Shown here piece after piece: positions 13,540 to 24,969 of a DNA stretch of 64,000 bases (positions are counted from its first letter, which is position 1; each line of letters opens with the position of its first letter). Where the stretch lies: the NCBI GenBank assembly GCA_018697195.1, contig CM031857.1, positions 63,839,698-63,903,697 of the forward strand. Direction: 5' to 3'. The position numbers and the translations under genes were made by a program. Under the pieces are notes generated by a model, which worked only from the letters and a program-made list of their open reading frames with translations, was not told the origin of the DNA and made no database searches. Source of the DNA: Certhia americana. Lineage: Eukaryota; Chordata; Aves; Passeriformes; Certhiidae.

Positions 13540-13757
13540 TGAAAGTTTTCACTATGAGAATGGTGGGACAATGGAACAGGTTTCCCAGAGAAATTGTGCA
13601 TGTCTCATCTCTGGAAGTGTTCATGGCTAGGGTGGATGGGGCTTTGAGCAACCTGTTCTACTGGGAGATGTTCCTTCCCATGACAGATTGTTTGGAATTA
13701 AATGATCTTTATGGTCCCTTCTAACCCAAACCATTCTACAGTTCCATGATTCTGTGA
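13540..13757 (+). mobile_element. CR1 LINE, 3' UTR fragment
   Basis: A 5'-truncated CR1 of about 220 bases in plus orientation. It has TTCACTATGAGAATGGTGGG, GGAACAGGTTTCCCAGAGAA, the tail TCCCTTCTAACCCAAACCAT and the diagnostic CR1 terminus CCATGATTCTGTGA. It contains no reverse transcriptase sequence and cannot move. The plus open frame of about 60 codons across it is non-functional 3' UTR. Confidence 0.92.
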
Positions 13758-14232
13758 AATAAAATTTTGAAAAGAAGATGCAGACATGAAACTATATTTT
13801 CTCTTAAAATATGTTGAACAGCTCTAAAAGGTTGAAATGAATATGGAAAATTTTTACATTCTTACTAGGATCTAATAATGTCTAATTTGTCATTGAGGCA
13901 AAGTTGTTACATTTCTCCTAGGTTTTCTGGGATACAATTTCTAAAGCTTTCCTTTTTCCTTCTAAACCTTAATGCCAGAATAATTACTGCATGAATTGAA
14001 CTTGCTTATATAATTAACAGAATACAAAGGCATAAAGGAATAAAATAGTACTATTAAAATTGTGTATAACATAATATCTCAGACAATGCTCCACATTTGT
14101 ATTTCATATATCTGTCCCATACAATGTCATTACCTCCTCATCATGACCCAATCTCTAAAGTTCTTTTAAAGTTGAAGCTGGGAATTTTTTTTTACACTTT
14201 TTGGAATTTATTGACAAAAATAACTAATGTTA
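13758..14232. other. AT-rich non-coding DNA
   Basis: No feature is recognised between the CR1 end and the LTR fragment. Confidence 0.55.
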
Positions 14233-14488
14233 ATAGGGTAGAGCTAATTTTCTTCCTTTTAGCTGTTACAGTGAGTTTTGGATTTTGTAAGAGAAGTAAG
14301 AGAAGATATTTTACTTGTTGCTAAGTGTTAATATTAAGTCAAGGACATGTCATGACCTGACAGTGAGAACGCTGGAACGTCAGGAGGAGTTGGGAAGGGG
14401 CACATCCAGGACAGTTTACCCCAAGTAGCCAAAGGGATAATTTCATATGGTATGGTATCATGTTCAGCATATTAAGCTGGGGGAAAAG
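14233..14488 (+). mobile_element. ERVL-type LTR fragment, plus strand
   Basis: This is the U3 part of the same LTR family as copies A and B, in the opposite orientation. Landmarks are GGTAGAGCTAATTTTCTTCC, AGCTGTTACAGTG, TTGCTAAGTG, TTAAGTCAAGGACATG, CAAGTAGCCAAAGGGATAAT, TATGGTATGGTATCATG and CAGCATATTAAGCTGGGG. The last is a degraded TATA region. The R/U5 half is missing, and the first roughly 20 bases of the LTR are missing or too diverged to recognise. It is therefore a truncated remnant, older than or separately damaged from the copy at 33977. Confidence 0.8.
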
Positions 14489-14622
14489 ATGACAAGTCAG
14501 AAGATAGACTGCAACACATTCTTAAAATTTTTGGACAATGTTTCATTTCTAATAAGCTGCTCAGAAAGGCAATTTTAAAGTAAAGTTTTATAAAATTAAC
14601 TCTTTTATTTCTTAGTGAGTGT

Positions 14623-14652
14623 AACACACACACACACACACACACACATACA

Positions 14653-14696
<44 letters not shown>
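14623..14696. repeat. (CA)n microsatellite
   Basis: About 37 CA dinucleotides with two ATA interruptions near the left end. The minus-strand 130-codon open frame over this tract is an alternating Cys-Val artefact. It is long enough to be polymorphic in length. Confidence 0.97.
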
Positions 14697-14702
<6 letters not shown>

Positions 14703-17686
14703 GGGATGGAGAAAAATATCCATTAGAATTTTCTCTTCCTTTGTGATATTCAGACTATACTGAAATGTACAATGTGAGAGCAATGTGTTTACTTCTTCCA
14801 ATTGTAAAATGATATTTGAAAAACTGTTTTTCATAGATAAATGTTTTTGTGTCTGTACATTCATACATATACTTGTGCAGGCATAGGGAGAGAGAAGGGG
14901 GAAAAGATATCACCTTGGATACAGAGTAACCTTCAAAACATAATTCTTTACAGGCACATAAGGACAGAAATGTTTTTAAACGACAATGTGAGCTCAGAGG
15001 CCTAACCTACATTTATCTAGTGAATAAATCAATCTGTCTTATTCTATTAAATTAATATCTGTGTTGATAATATCCTGCTAGGTATTATTTTGCCTTCCTT
15101 TGATGAAGTTGTATTTAGAGAGGTCACAGCAGCAAATAATTCATTTTAATTGGTAAAAGAATTTTATCCAACAACTGGTCTCTTCTCTTGCCAGCTGAAC
15201 TATCTGCTCAACAGACAAGACAGACTTTCTTACATGTGTGTGTGCACTATTTAGTTTCAAATACTTACAAAATAAACTTCTATCAACTAGTATTAAAAAC
15301 ATAACTTCCTCTCCAGCTGCTCTGTTTCTATTCCCTTCCAAATTTTCACTGCAGCTATGTAAACAAAACACAAGCTGCTTGATAAATAGGAATTGTCATT
15401 GCAAACAATTGAATGTCTTCTTAATAGAATATACAGGTGAACATAATATGCAATTTTGTTTCAGATAACTGTGGTAAGGCAAAGAGAGGTCATCATTTCT
15501 CAGTGTAAACAGTTTTCATTTACATATTTTAAACATCCCATCATTCTGAAAGGAGCCTTTATTCTCAATTTTTTTTGTATATTGAGCTCAAGGAACATAA
15601 TCTATGCATCATGGAAAATTATTCCCAGTCACATTGCTTAAGTTGAGAAACGATGTAAAGTCAAACTACAATCAGGCTTTTAAAGGTCACACAAAAGATT
15701 GTATTATTTTTTTTCTTTTTCCAGAAGTTTGAAAAGACCCTGTGCATATTTTCCATAACAGACAGAAGGACATAGTACAGACCTCAGGACTAAGAACAGA
15801 TGGAAAAGGCTGTAACTAACAAAGTCCTTTAATAAGTCATTAAACCATAAGCTGCACAATGCTAACTCTATCCATGAAGTAATGTATAATTGCTGAAGAA
15901 GAAATTCTGCAAAGACTTTCAGGTAGCAATGAACTGGAGAATTCCATGTTGTCCTCCAACCTCAAACCATTGCTTTATTATCAAAGGAAGGAAAAAATTC
16001 ATTTGTTTCTGTATTTATTCTTCTGTATCACATTTTATCTGCATCTGAAAGTTTGAACAGACTTAGAAACAGACTTTGATAACAAAACACAAGGCATTTG
16101 TATGATGAAAGTGTAACAGCTCATTATCTGTGCCTTCATGAGGTATCTTGCTGCTGGCCCAGATGGAGCTGATGGCTAAATATAAACAACCTCAGAGAAT
16201 TAATTAATAAAGTACAAAACAAGCTTTTTAAAAGGGCACGTTGTGTACAGTAGATCCGTCTTTCTTTATAATTTAAAAGGTTGTCTGAGTATATGTAATG
16301 CAATACAATGTCATCTGACACAGATCTGACCACAACTTCTCAAGCTTCAGTTAATTACACACATGATGTCATTTTTTTAACAACAATTAAACAAAAGAGC
16401 AGATAGTGCTCAATAACATGAAATTTTTAATTTGACCTTCCTTTCCTCCCATCAGGGAAAACTGTCGTTTCTCCAGTTTCATCTAGACAGACTATTTTCT
16501 CCCCAGTAATGCCTGCCTTTGGGCTCTGGCGAGTCCAGCACCGACTGACACAAGTAGTGAGAATAGAGCAGAACAAGATCTTACAGACATGGGCTCATAA
16601 TTATCTGTCACACAGAATCTCAGGAAAAATTACTAACTAAGGTCAACTGATGAAGACATGCAACTTTTGCAGTTACTCTTAACTATAACCATGAACACTT
16701 GCTACTGAAAAAACTTTTGGAAAAAAACACTTGAGTCTAACTTGAATATTTATAGTTGCTTGATCATTTTCTAGGACAAGAACTACAACAAAAAATAACA
16801 AAACTCACCTAATCCATTTTAATATAGAAAGAACCACACCTTCCATATAAAAAGATAATTATATTTTTTTAAAGAAATTACTTTGCTGTTTTCTTCATTT
16901 ACAAAGAATTACATAGACTTACAAAGAATTCTATTCTATTTTATCTTTCTTGTTGCACAAGCTTTCACAAATTTATGAAAGGCATAAATTTTATTTTACG
17001 TGCAAAATGCCTAGAACTACTTTGTCACCTTGACCAGATCATAAACTTGGATAATTTTAACAACACTGATCAGATTTTTTGGAATACACAGACTTCAATT
17101 ACATATATATGTATAGAGAGACTTTCAGAATAAAATTTGAAACATGATTAAGACTTTTAAATAAATGTATTTTTAATGCAGGGCCATAACAAAATCAATG
17201 CACTTTAAAAACATCCTGCTACTCTCTGGGAACAAGTAATCCAGCAGAGAAAATATTTTCAAATGTACATCTGAAAATATAGGATTACATTCCCATTTTC
17301 ACATATATAGCAATTATTATCTTTTAAAAAACAAGCACTAGATGCTTGTTTTTCATTATAATCAGATTTTTGTTTTACTTTTTGTGTTACTCATATAACT
17401 TGGTACATGTATATGACTTAGGTAAATAGGATAAATCTTTATATTTTTATAGCTTCATTATGTTTGATGTGATTGACACATCATTTTTAACCACACCCAA
17501 AAGAAAACATACTTTAATCCTGCTTGTGTCTTATATCAGAGTTACAGAGTAATAGCAGAGTGGATCCTAGCAAAAGTTCTTTTATGTTTCTGACATGAGA
17601 TGACACAAATCAGTATTAATCCCAGACAGAGGTAGACATCATTCTCTGATAGGGTAAAAGATTGATATCTATTTAAAAGGTATTAA
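14697..17686. other. Unique AT-rich non-coding DNA
   Basis: No repeat family or gene is recognised. Small structures seen are a 20 bp-spaced duplication of ACAAAGAATT at about 16901-16930 and a perfect 11 bp hairpin at 17327-17353. Confidence 0.6.
17327..17353. repeat. Perfect 11 bp inverted repeat with 5-base loop
   Basis: The arms AAAAACAAGCA (17327-17337) and TGCTTGTTTTT (17343-17353) flank the loop CTAGA. In an animal genome there is no reason to read it as a bacterial-type terminator. It is recorded as a structural motif only. Confidence 0.8.
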
Positions 17687-17708
17687 CCCACCCCCACCCC
17701 CACCCCCC
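17687..17708 (-). repeat. Four-run C tract: candidate G-quadruplex on the minus strand
   Basis: The plus strand reads CCC-A-CCCCC-A-CCCCC-A-CCCCCC, so the minus strand has four G runs of at least three separated by single-base loops. Short single-base loops are the most favourable class for an intramolecular G-quadruplex. It lies about 100 bases left of the 29-30 bp minisatellite. Confidence 0.85.
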
Positions 17709-17807
17709 GTATTTTACTCTAGAATACATGATAAATAACAGATATATTGGAAATTTCATCCTGCTATATGAATTGATCCTGCTAAAATAACTCTATGGCA
17801 AACATTA

Positions 17808-18272
17808 ACATAGCCAGGTCTATATGCCCAGGTTTGAAAAAGCCAGGTGTCCACTCCTGGCTATATTTAATATAGCCAAGTGTCAGAGGCAAGCACTGGT
17901 TTTGTCAGAGTGTCATTCTCATTTCTGATACAGCCAGAGCTCTGGCCTCTTCTCTAACAGAGCCGGTGTTCCATAGCAAGCGTTTGACACAGCCATAGCG
18001 CTGTCCCCATCTTTGACATTATCAGCACTTCTTCAACATCTCTTACATTTTTGGTGTCTGTGGCAATGTCTGTAAGAGACAGAGCTCTGGCCTCTTCTCC
18101 AACACTTGGTCCCATTGCCCTCCACAAAAAAGGATGTGTTTGTATCACACAAGTGAGAAAGCCAGGATTTCATATTTTTATTTGATACCGCCAGCATTCT
18201 GTCCACATCAATTATATGGTCAAAGTTCTATTCTCAACTTTGGTATCAGCGAGCCTATATGGCAACAGTTGG
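17808..18272. repeat. Degenerate minisatellite with 29-30 bp period
   Basis: At least eleven unit boundaries can be marked by eye at about 17808, 17839, 17870, 17905, 17930, 17959, 17989, 18018, 18047, 18077 and 18104. Further weaker units begin at about 18158, 18187, 18221 and 18245. A typical unit begins ACAGCCAG, continues GCTCTGTCC, and ends in a pyrimidine-rich stretch closed by TTTGAC, TCTAAC or TCTTAC. The units at 17930 and 18077 are almost identical over AGAGCTCTGGCCTCTTCTC, and these 19-base blocks start 145 bases apart, which equals five units of 29. That suggests a partial higher-order duplication. Most other units have diverged heavily, so the array is old. Several short open frames overlap it on both strands and are not considered genes. 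I do not recognise the unit as any named satellite. Confidence 0.82.
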
Positions 18273-21208
18273 TATAAACAGATGAATGTGCTGGAATACA
18301 ACCCTGATCCTGAAACATCTGAAGTCTGTCCTTGTGTTCTGACTCAAATGGTGAATGCAGATATGCCCAAAAAGCTGTCCACTCCAAAGACACATTTGCA
18401 ATGCCACTTCCATCTGTGAAGAGCAAGGCCTCATGGCAGAATCTCTTACCTTTGAGGGGTCCATTGTGTTTCTTCTACAGCTACCTTCCCAGCACAAGTG
18501 CTAATCACAGAAACAAATTACTCAGATCTAATGTTCCACAGTTAAAAAAAAAAAAAAAAATTCCAGGTATTCATAATTTTGGTAAAAAAGTTTGTGTTTA
18601 AAAGTTGTCATCAAGTTTGGCTCTTGATGAGTTACAGCTGAAATACTTGTACTTTATTTAAAAATATTTTGTCTTCATAGTTCTTGACACACTATACAGA
18701 AATTGAAGAATTTTGGCATCATTTATAAAAAACATCTTTTTAATATCTTATTTTCAAGACCATTGAAAATCTGAGGATTTGAGTTTTTTTTTTTTTTTTT
18801 TTATCCCACTGATTAGGAAGACAAATATGCATTTGGATTTCATTGTTAAATGTCTGTTAAAATCAAATGCCAGAATTTTACCTTTTGCTTAAAATGAAAA
18901 TTGTGAATTTTGCAACATATCATGACTTGTTGAGGTTTTAATCAACAGAATAAACATCACAAGAGACACTTTTTCCTCATCTGTGACATGAGAAAGGCCC
19001 TCAAAAAATTCCCAAGTGGAAAAAGAATATAACAGAGTTTATCTGCAAATACAAAATGTGACTTTTTGAAAAGTTTATTTGGACATGGGATTCTGCTACA
19101 CTCCACAGCTTTTGACTGGAGTACATTTTGGTGTGCTTCATCCTCCATGGCTGAGTGCACTGGATCCAGTTAATCAGCCAGGTGAAGTTGCATAACTATA
19201 AAGACCGAGCAGCTGAGTTTCTGAAAACAGGGAACATGTGTACTCAGCATGGTAGAGGAGCTTGACCCTAGTCTCTCATTATGTCATTTGTTTGACAGTC
19301 AGTGAGAGTTAATTTGTTTTCATTAGTATGAAGATACATATTGTACCCCAATTTTATGAGTTTCTTGCCTGATTTGGACAATTACTTAACATGAATGCAT
19401 GATCAGAAGATCTTTTAATTCTTTTCCTGAAATATTCTGAAGGTTCTGTTGGAAAGTGACTCTAGAGTCTTGTCTTTCAATTTGTGGATGCTGGAAACTG
19501 AACACTGAAATTTCAATCTACTTCCTGAAAGGAATATATATGTCACTTAATGTTTAACCATAGTACCTTATTTTTCTGCATCAATATAGTGGATAAATAG
19601 AAAGACTAATTGCTTAGCTAGAACAAGTTAAAAATGGAAGAAAGTGAACAAAATATAATCAGGAGAAGAGGAAAGTACTATAAAGAAGCAGAATACAAAA
19701 AAGGATGATGAACATTTTGGTAGGAGCAAATTAGAGGGGCAGAAGGGAAGGGTAAGAGCAGAACTAGAAAAAGTACAAATGATAGCATGCCTAGGTAAAC
19801 TACCACTGACATTGAAGGTGAAAAGAATAGTACAGGCTGACGAGGAAAAAATTCCTGCCAGTTCTGTGTCAAGAGTCCTAGTTTAATCTTAGTTACTCAA
19901 TAAATAAGTATAAAGCTTTCTTGCAGAACTCTTTAGGCAGCAGAATGTTTATTGAGACAGAATCTAGCAAGTATTCCTAGGCTTGACTTATTAAGTCTAG
20001 ATATATGCAAAATTTTTGGTTCGTGTTCCAGTAGCAGATGTCTGTGCCACAGAAGTAGAGCTAGCACTTTTTTCCAGTGATCAGATTTCCATCAGCAATT
20101 CAGTTCTACCTGGCTTCTTTCCTGCTCAACCCTTTGCAATCAAAATTTCCTGCTTAAAACACATAATGTGCTGTGTTCTCAAGTCAAGAATGAAAGAGAA
20201 TAAATAATTGCTACCAATCATAAGTGAGGGGGTATTTAGGTACCCGAAACTTCAGAGGTTTTACAATGGAAGGGTCTTTATGTAAGCTAAATCTATAAGC
20301 AGCTACTATGTCTAGCAAAGGTCTTAGTCAATACAGTTGATGAAGTCTAGCTCTATAGAATCTAGACATCACAGTGGGATGGCTGCTTTAGGCTACACTG
20401 AACAATTCTGCAGTCTCCTGTTAGTATATTGACCAGTTCTTCAGAGACAAAAGTGGTTGCATTGGTATCCAAGTCACATAAATGTACCTAAATATAGGCC
20501 AGCTAAATCCCATACCACATGGAAGATTGCATACTATTTTTGGCAGAATATCATTTAATACACAGCACAATACTAAGGGCATTTATCAGTGGAGTATGCT
20601 GAAGAAGGCTCCTTAGTAAGGCAGAAACTATTTTAAAACTTGTAGCAAAGAATTACTTTTCAACACAATGTGTAGTGCTAGTGAGTGATTTTTTATTTTT
20701 TTTTTTGTCTGTGGTCCCTAGCTTCAGTGCGTTAAGAACCCACTACAGTTAATTTGGTAGGGTAGGCTATAGTTTCACCTGCAACTTACATTTACACACC
20801 TGTCATTCCATGGCTTCTGAGAAACCAATAATGCCTAAATTGACTGTTACAAATCTAAGGCTTAGAAAAATCCATGGCACTTATTATTATGGCTGAGACT
20901 AAGGCAAGGTTTCCATGACACCTACACTGGTTATTACCACAATTCTAAACCCCGTTTGTTGAGGTCTAACTCATGAGATGCAAACATTTGATATTTATAG
21001 CATCGTTTTCAAGAATTACAATTTTGAAAACCAAAAAGAAAAAAAAAAAAAAAAAGAAGGAAAAAAAAAGGAAAAAGAAATGCCTTTTGTTTTAGTTATT
21101 ATATTTTTTAGACTCTGTGCTGTTTTGGTGGGTAGTTTTAGGTTTCACACTAAGTACTGCTAAGATCTCTTCATGGTGTAGATAGACAAAACAATTCCTT
21201 CTCTAGTT
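18273..21208. other. Non-coding DNA; left edge may hold further decayed minisatellite units
   Basis: From 18273 to about 18420 there are phrases reminiscent of the minisatellite unit (for example GCTGTCCACTCCAAAGAC at 18376), but the period cannot be tracked. The remainder is AT-rich with homopolymers: A17 at 18544-18560, T19 at 18784-18802 and a purine tract at 21032-21081. No gene is recognised. Open frames of up to 89 codons at 18.2-18.6 kb have no identifiable domain. Confidence 0.5.
21032..21081. repeat. A-rich purine tract
   Basis: About 50 bases consisting only of A and G, mostly A, with scattered G. A plus open frame over it is a lysine/glutamate artefact. Confidence 0.9.
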
Positions 21209-21539
21209 TGATACCAAGGACAACTTTCAGGCCCAAGAATGAAAACAATGGTGAAATGAGGAGAAAAAACAAGAAGGATAGAGCTTCATAACCTGAAGCT
21301 ATGGTTGGACAATTGACTCTGATATGCTAATGGACCAGAACTTATAAAAATGTGAGACCTCATGACCCGGGTGTCCATTTTGTGACCACTTTGGGGTGCA
21401 TCTTGGGTGTGGTCCAGCTGAGCTCTTGTGCGGCCCAAGAGTTCCCATTGAGACCTTTTAATAAATACCTACTTTATCCTTTTGCCCTGTCTAGTCTCTG
21501 TTCCATCCTGTCTGGATGGTCATCCTCCAGAAGGCATCA
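21209..21539 (+). mobile_element. Probable solo LTR with intact TATA box and poly(A) signal
   Basis: The plus-strand segment has a TATA box TATAAAA at 21343-21349 and the poly(A) signal AATAAA at 21460-21465, about 117 bases later. Between them is a GC-richer R-like region, and a short U5-like tail ends near AAGGCATCA. This spacing and composition are those of a retroviral LTR. The upstream part (CATAACCTGAAGCTATGG, GACAATTGACTCTGATATGC) would be U3. Neither edge is certain and no target-site duplication was found. No internal retroviral sequence follows. The plus open frame at 21352-21576 lies in this R/U5 region and is not a gene. Confidence 0.65.
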
Positions 21540-22406
21540 GCTTCAATTAAAAAAAAAAAAAATCTTTATAAAATAAAAACTTTTCTCAATTTGAATTTTT
21601 TTGATTTTCTAAATTTTGCTCTGTTTGCAAAAAAAAAACCCCAAAAAATAACATCAAAGCATAAAGTATTGCTAAGGCAGTGAACAACAGTAGTAGAAAA
21701 ACTTATGAGAGAAGTCTATTGCTTTTTTGCAATGTAGCCAAAAGGTCTTGACATGTTTGCTGCTGGAATATATAAAATGATATAACAAAGGAAGGTTTGC
21801 ATATTAATATATGCTCCATTTTCTTTTTTGTTTCCTTTTCTAGATCTAGGGGGTTTTTTTTGGAGGTTGCTTTTTGGCTTTTGTTGGGGTTTTTTTGGTT
21901 GGGTTCCTTTTTGGTGCATTTTTGTTGTTGTGTCATTGTAATAGGGTCAATAAAATGTTACCATATGAAATTCTATTTCTAGAAATTTTGTCAGATTTAT
22001 ATTTTGCACTTAGTTATTTTAAAACAATTTTTCAATTATAGATGAGAGCTTTGTAACAGTTCTTACCAGGCATATTTTTGTTACCATGTGTTTAGGGCGG
22101 CAGTTAAATTTCATTTAATTTATTAAATGAAAAGTCATTTAATAATGTATCTGGAACTTTAAGCAAATATATTTTTTTTCACTTTAGATTGAAACATTTT
22201 CATTTTGGTTTGCATGAGGGCACTGAACCTTCCACCATTCAAGATTTCCTTTTTCTTAATCTGATAGCGATACAGCTGTCTTCAGACTATAGTTTTGTTC
22301 AGACATCTTCAGAAGGTGTTTTTTGAGATATTTTTGGAATCTGGGAGGCCTCTAGATGAGCACTGAAGATATACATGAGGAAACTCACCATTTTCACCTC
22401 TGGTAG
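21540..22406. other. AT-rich DNA with a T/G low-complexity tract
   Basis: No gene is recognised. At 21843-21935 is a tract almost free of A and C on the plus strand, containing two GGGG-T7+ motifs. At 21629-21642 the reverse motif, A10C4, occurs. Confidence 0.6.
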
Positions 22407-22958
22407 GCTCTTTCCAACCAGGAGCTGAACATTGTTGCTTATTCACTCAGTTGTACGGGTGCAGAACTGGAAGAGCAAAAGCCAAAAAGTGGTCAATCAA
22501 AACAGAGTTTAATAAGTGGAAAAAAAAAAAAAAAAAAAAAAAAAGGACAAAATAACAAGAAAGACAAAATAAGGAATTTATGCACAACTTCCCATTAGTA
22601 GCTAGATGTTTAAAAAAGCACGTGAAACAGTTACTTGGAAGGACAGATATTCATAACCATGAATGTCCTTGCTTTTTCTTCCTCTTATTGAGCTTTTACT
22701 GCTTAGCCTGATACCCTATGATACAGAACATCCCTTTGGTAAATTTGTCTGTCCCAGCTCCTCCCAGCAGCTGTGCACCCTCAAGCCTCTTGCTGCAAGG
22801 ACAGATTGGTGGGAAGAAAACCCCAGTGCTGTGCAAGCACTGCTTAACAGCCAAAGCACTGCTGTGTTATCAACTCAGATTTAGTTGTAAATCAAAAATA
22901 CAGCAATGTACCCACTGCTACAAAGAAAATGAACTCCATTCCAGACAGATCAAATACA
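22407..22958 (-). mobile_element. ERVL-type solo LTR, copy B, minus strand, with internal A25
   Basis: This is the same family and orientation as copy A. Plus-strand landmarks are CAACCAGGAGCTGAAC near the LTR 3' end, CAGAGTTTAATAAGTGG, GAAACAGTTACTTGGAAGGA, GAGCTTTTACTGCTTAGCC (the degraded TATA region), ATCCCTTTGGTAAATTTG, CTGTGTTATCAACTCAG and AACTCCATTCCAGACAG near the LTR 5' end. A run of 25 A (22520-22544) is inserted immediately after TTTAATAAGTGG, where copy A has no such run. Both edges are approximate. It is diverged and unlikely to be an active promoter. Plus open frames of up to 94 codons across it are artefacts. Confidence 0.75.
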
Positions 22959-23607
22959 TCAATTCTACTCTTATACCACTAAAGTTCAAAGACAGTGAGT
23001 AAGTAGATGTTGTAACAGCTCAATGCTCCTCACTTCTACCATAAGTGATATAATGACTGTTATTTTGCACTCTCAATCCTATACATGTATATGAAAGAAC
23101 TTAGACATAGAAAATATGGCCTTTCAGGGAAACCCAGTAAAAACTTGAAAGGTATAATTAGGATGTTTTATACTCAGAATCAACACCATAATGTTTTGTG
23201 GACCTGCATTTTTTAAAAATACAAAAGCCAGAATTGAGCACAAAGAGTAAGTGATTCAGAAAGCTTAGGAAGACACTATAATAGCATTTATTTATTGAAG
23301 GTAAAATTGAAAGGTGAGGCAAAATTGAAAGATAAGTCAATGAACCAATTGTGGAAAAAAATCTGAAATGGCACCTGTTAAACAGTGGTGTACAAAAAGA
23401 GTAAAAGCTGTTGGGTGCACAGAGAGAATGAGAAAAGAAAATAGAAGTGTTTAGATGCAGAAGGACTACCATCTTTGAAGTTATTTATATGTGTAATACA
23501 AGCCCTCTTTCATGGTAGAGTGTTCCAGAAAATGTGGTGTTTGAATTATCAGACTCATTTAGTACATCTGAAAATATTCCTTTTTGTTTATCAGACTCAG
23601 GGTCTCA
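22959..23607. other. AT-rich non-coding DNA
   Basis: Nothing is recognised. A minus-strand open frame of about 100 codons at 23158-23472 has no identifiable domain and sits in A-rich DNA. Confidence 0.55.
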
Positions 23608-24035
23608 AAGATGACAAGGGGGATGGAGCACCTATGTAGTAGCAAAGGCTGGGAGAGTTGGGACTCTTCAACCTAGAGAAGATGAGGTTCAGGGGATATC
23701 TCATCCTATGTATGAAGGGAGTGTGAAAAGAAGGTGAAGAACAGGCTCTTCTCAGAGTGAAGAGATGTGCTCAGTGTTTATTGCTCAGTGACCAAATAGA
23801 TAATAATGGGCATAACTCAGCATGAAACACAGGATGTTCCCTCTGAATGTCTGAAAGGACTCTGAGGACTAGTGAGCACTGGTACAGGTTGCTCAGAGGT
23901 TGTGGAGTCTCCTTCTTTGCAGGTATTAAAAATCTGTTTAGATAAGATCCTGGGTGTCTGTAAGTGGCCCTTTTTCAAAAGGGTGGACCAGATGACTTCC
24001 ATATGTCTCTTCCAACCTCAATGACTCTGTGATTC
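23608..24035 (+). mobile_element. CR1 LINE, 3' fragment
   Basis: A plus-oriented, 5'-truncated CR1 of about 430 bases. It starts at the segment before the GGAGCACCT motif and runs through GGCTGGGAGAGTTGGGACT, GGTTGCTCAGAGGTTGTGG and GGACCAGATGACTTCC to the terminus TGACTCTGTGATTC. It is heavily diverged with no usable open frame. Confidence 0.9.
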
Positions 24036-24969
24036 AGATGAATACATGTGGCTCAAGAAGAAAAACTGACATTCAAGTCAATGAATTGATGCAGACTTAC
24101 CTAGAATGCAGCTTAGTTTATTCAAAAATGAAGTGCAAACTTACTGTAACACTTTATACTTTAGTTCCTTTACCTCAAATAGAGAGATAACTTAATAGGA
24201 CTATCTTTCATAGCAACTTGTCCACTGTAGAAAACCACAGGTAATAAGAGACATAGACCCTGTATCATAATTTCCTTCTCTTTTTATCTCTTTGTAATCT
24301 GTTGAATCTAATACACTGCAGATGTGAGAAGACTAGATATTGACATATTCCTACCAGGGCAATTTAGAAGGTGCAATTAAAAGTTTCTTTTGCAGCAGCA
24401 TTGTAGTGCAAGTGAAAATGAAGACAAGGCATCACAGCACCTATTATTAAAAATTGCTCCCAATAAAAGGTATTACAGTTAGACTTCTGAAAGAATGTAT
24501 CATTTAGGCTGACATTAGTTCTTAGCATTGCTTACTGTGTTCAGTGTCACCAATTTATAGTTTGCAGACTTGGAGCTCAAGCCAGTGGGATCTTTATCAA
24601 GCAGCTGTTTCTTGGCTTATATACATAAGTGTGTCTGAATTGTAAGTAGTTGACTAAAGAGATTATTTGCCTGTTTCCTCCTATCTTTCAGATTTATTCG
24701 AGAAACCAACTTCATTATTAAAAGCAAGTATATGTGACAGTCATGTAAAAGTTACGTCTCAATATGAGGTGCACGTAAAGTCAATAAAAAGCAATAGAGA
24801 ACTTTACAGTATGATTTGCCTTCAGTAAAGACTTCCACTTCAGATTAGGTTGTTCTTCAGAAATATGTTCCTTTAATATAAAAGGAGCTACAATTATCAG
24901 ATGAGTTTAAGTCACTTAATTTTTAGATGTCTTATTTGCAATAGATTTACCCCACTCTTCCCCGGCTGG
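24036..24969. other. AT-rich non-coding DNA
   Basis: No feature is recognised between the two CR1 copies. Confidence 0.55.

Noticed and set aside
14472..14864. 130-codon minus open frame with alternating Cys-Val
   Set aside because: It is a translation of the CA microsatellite.
17327..17353. Hairpin plus T run resembling an intrinsic terminator
   Set aside because: The sequence is vertebrate-like, so the bacterial terminator model does not apply.
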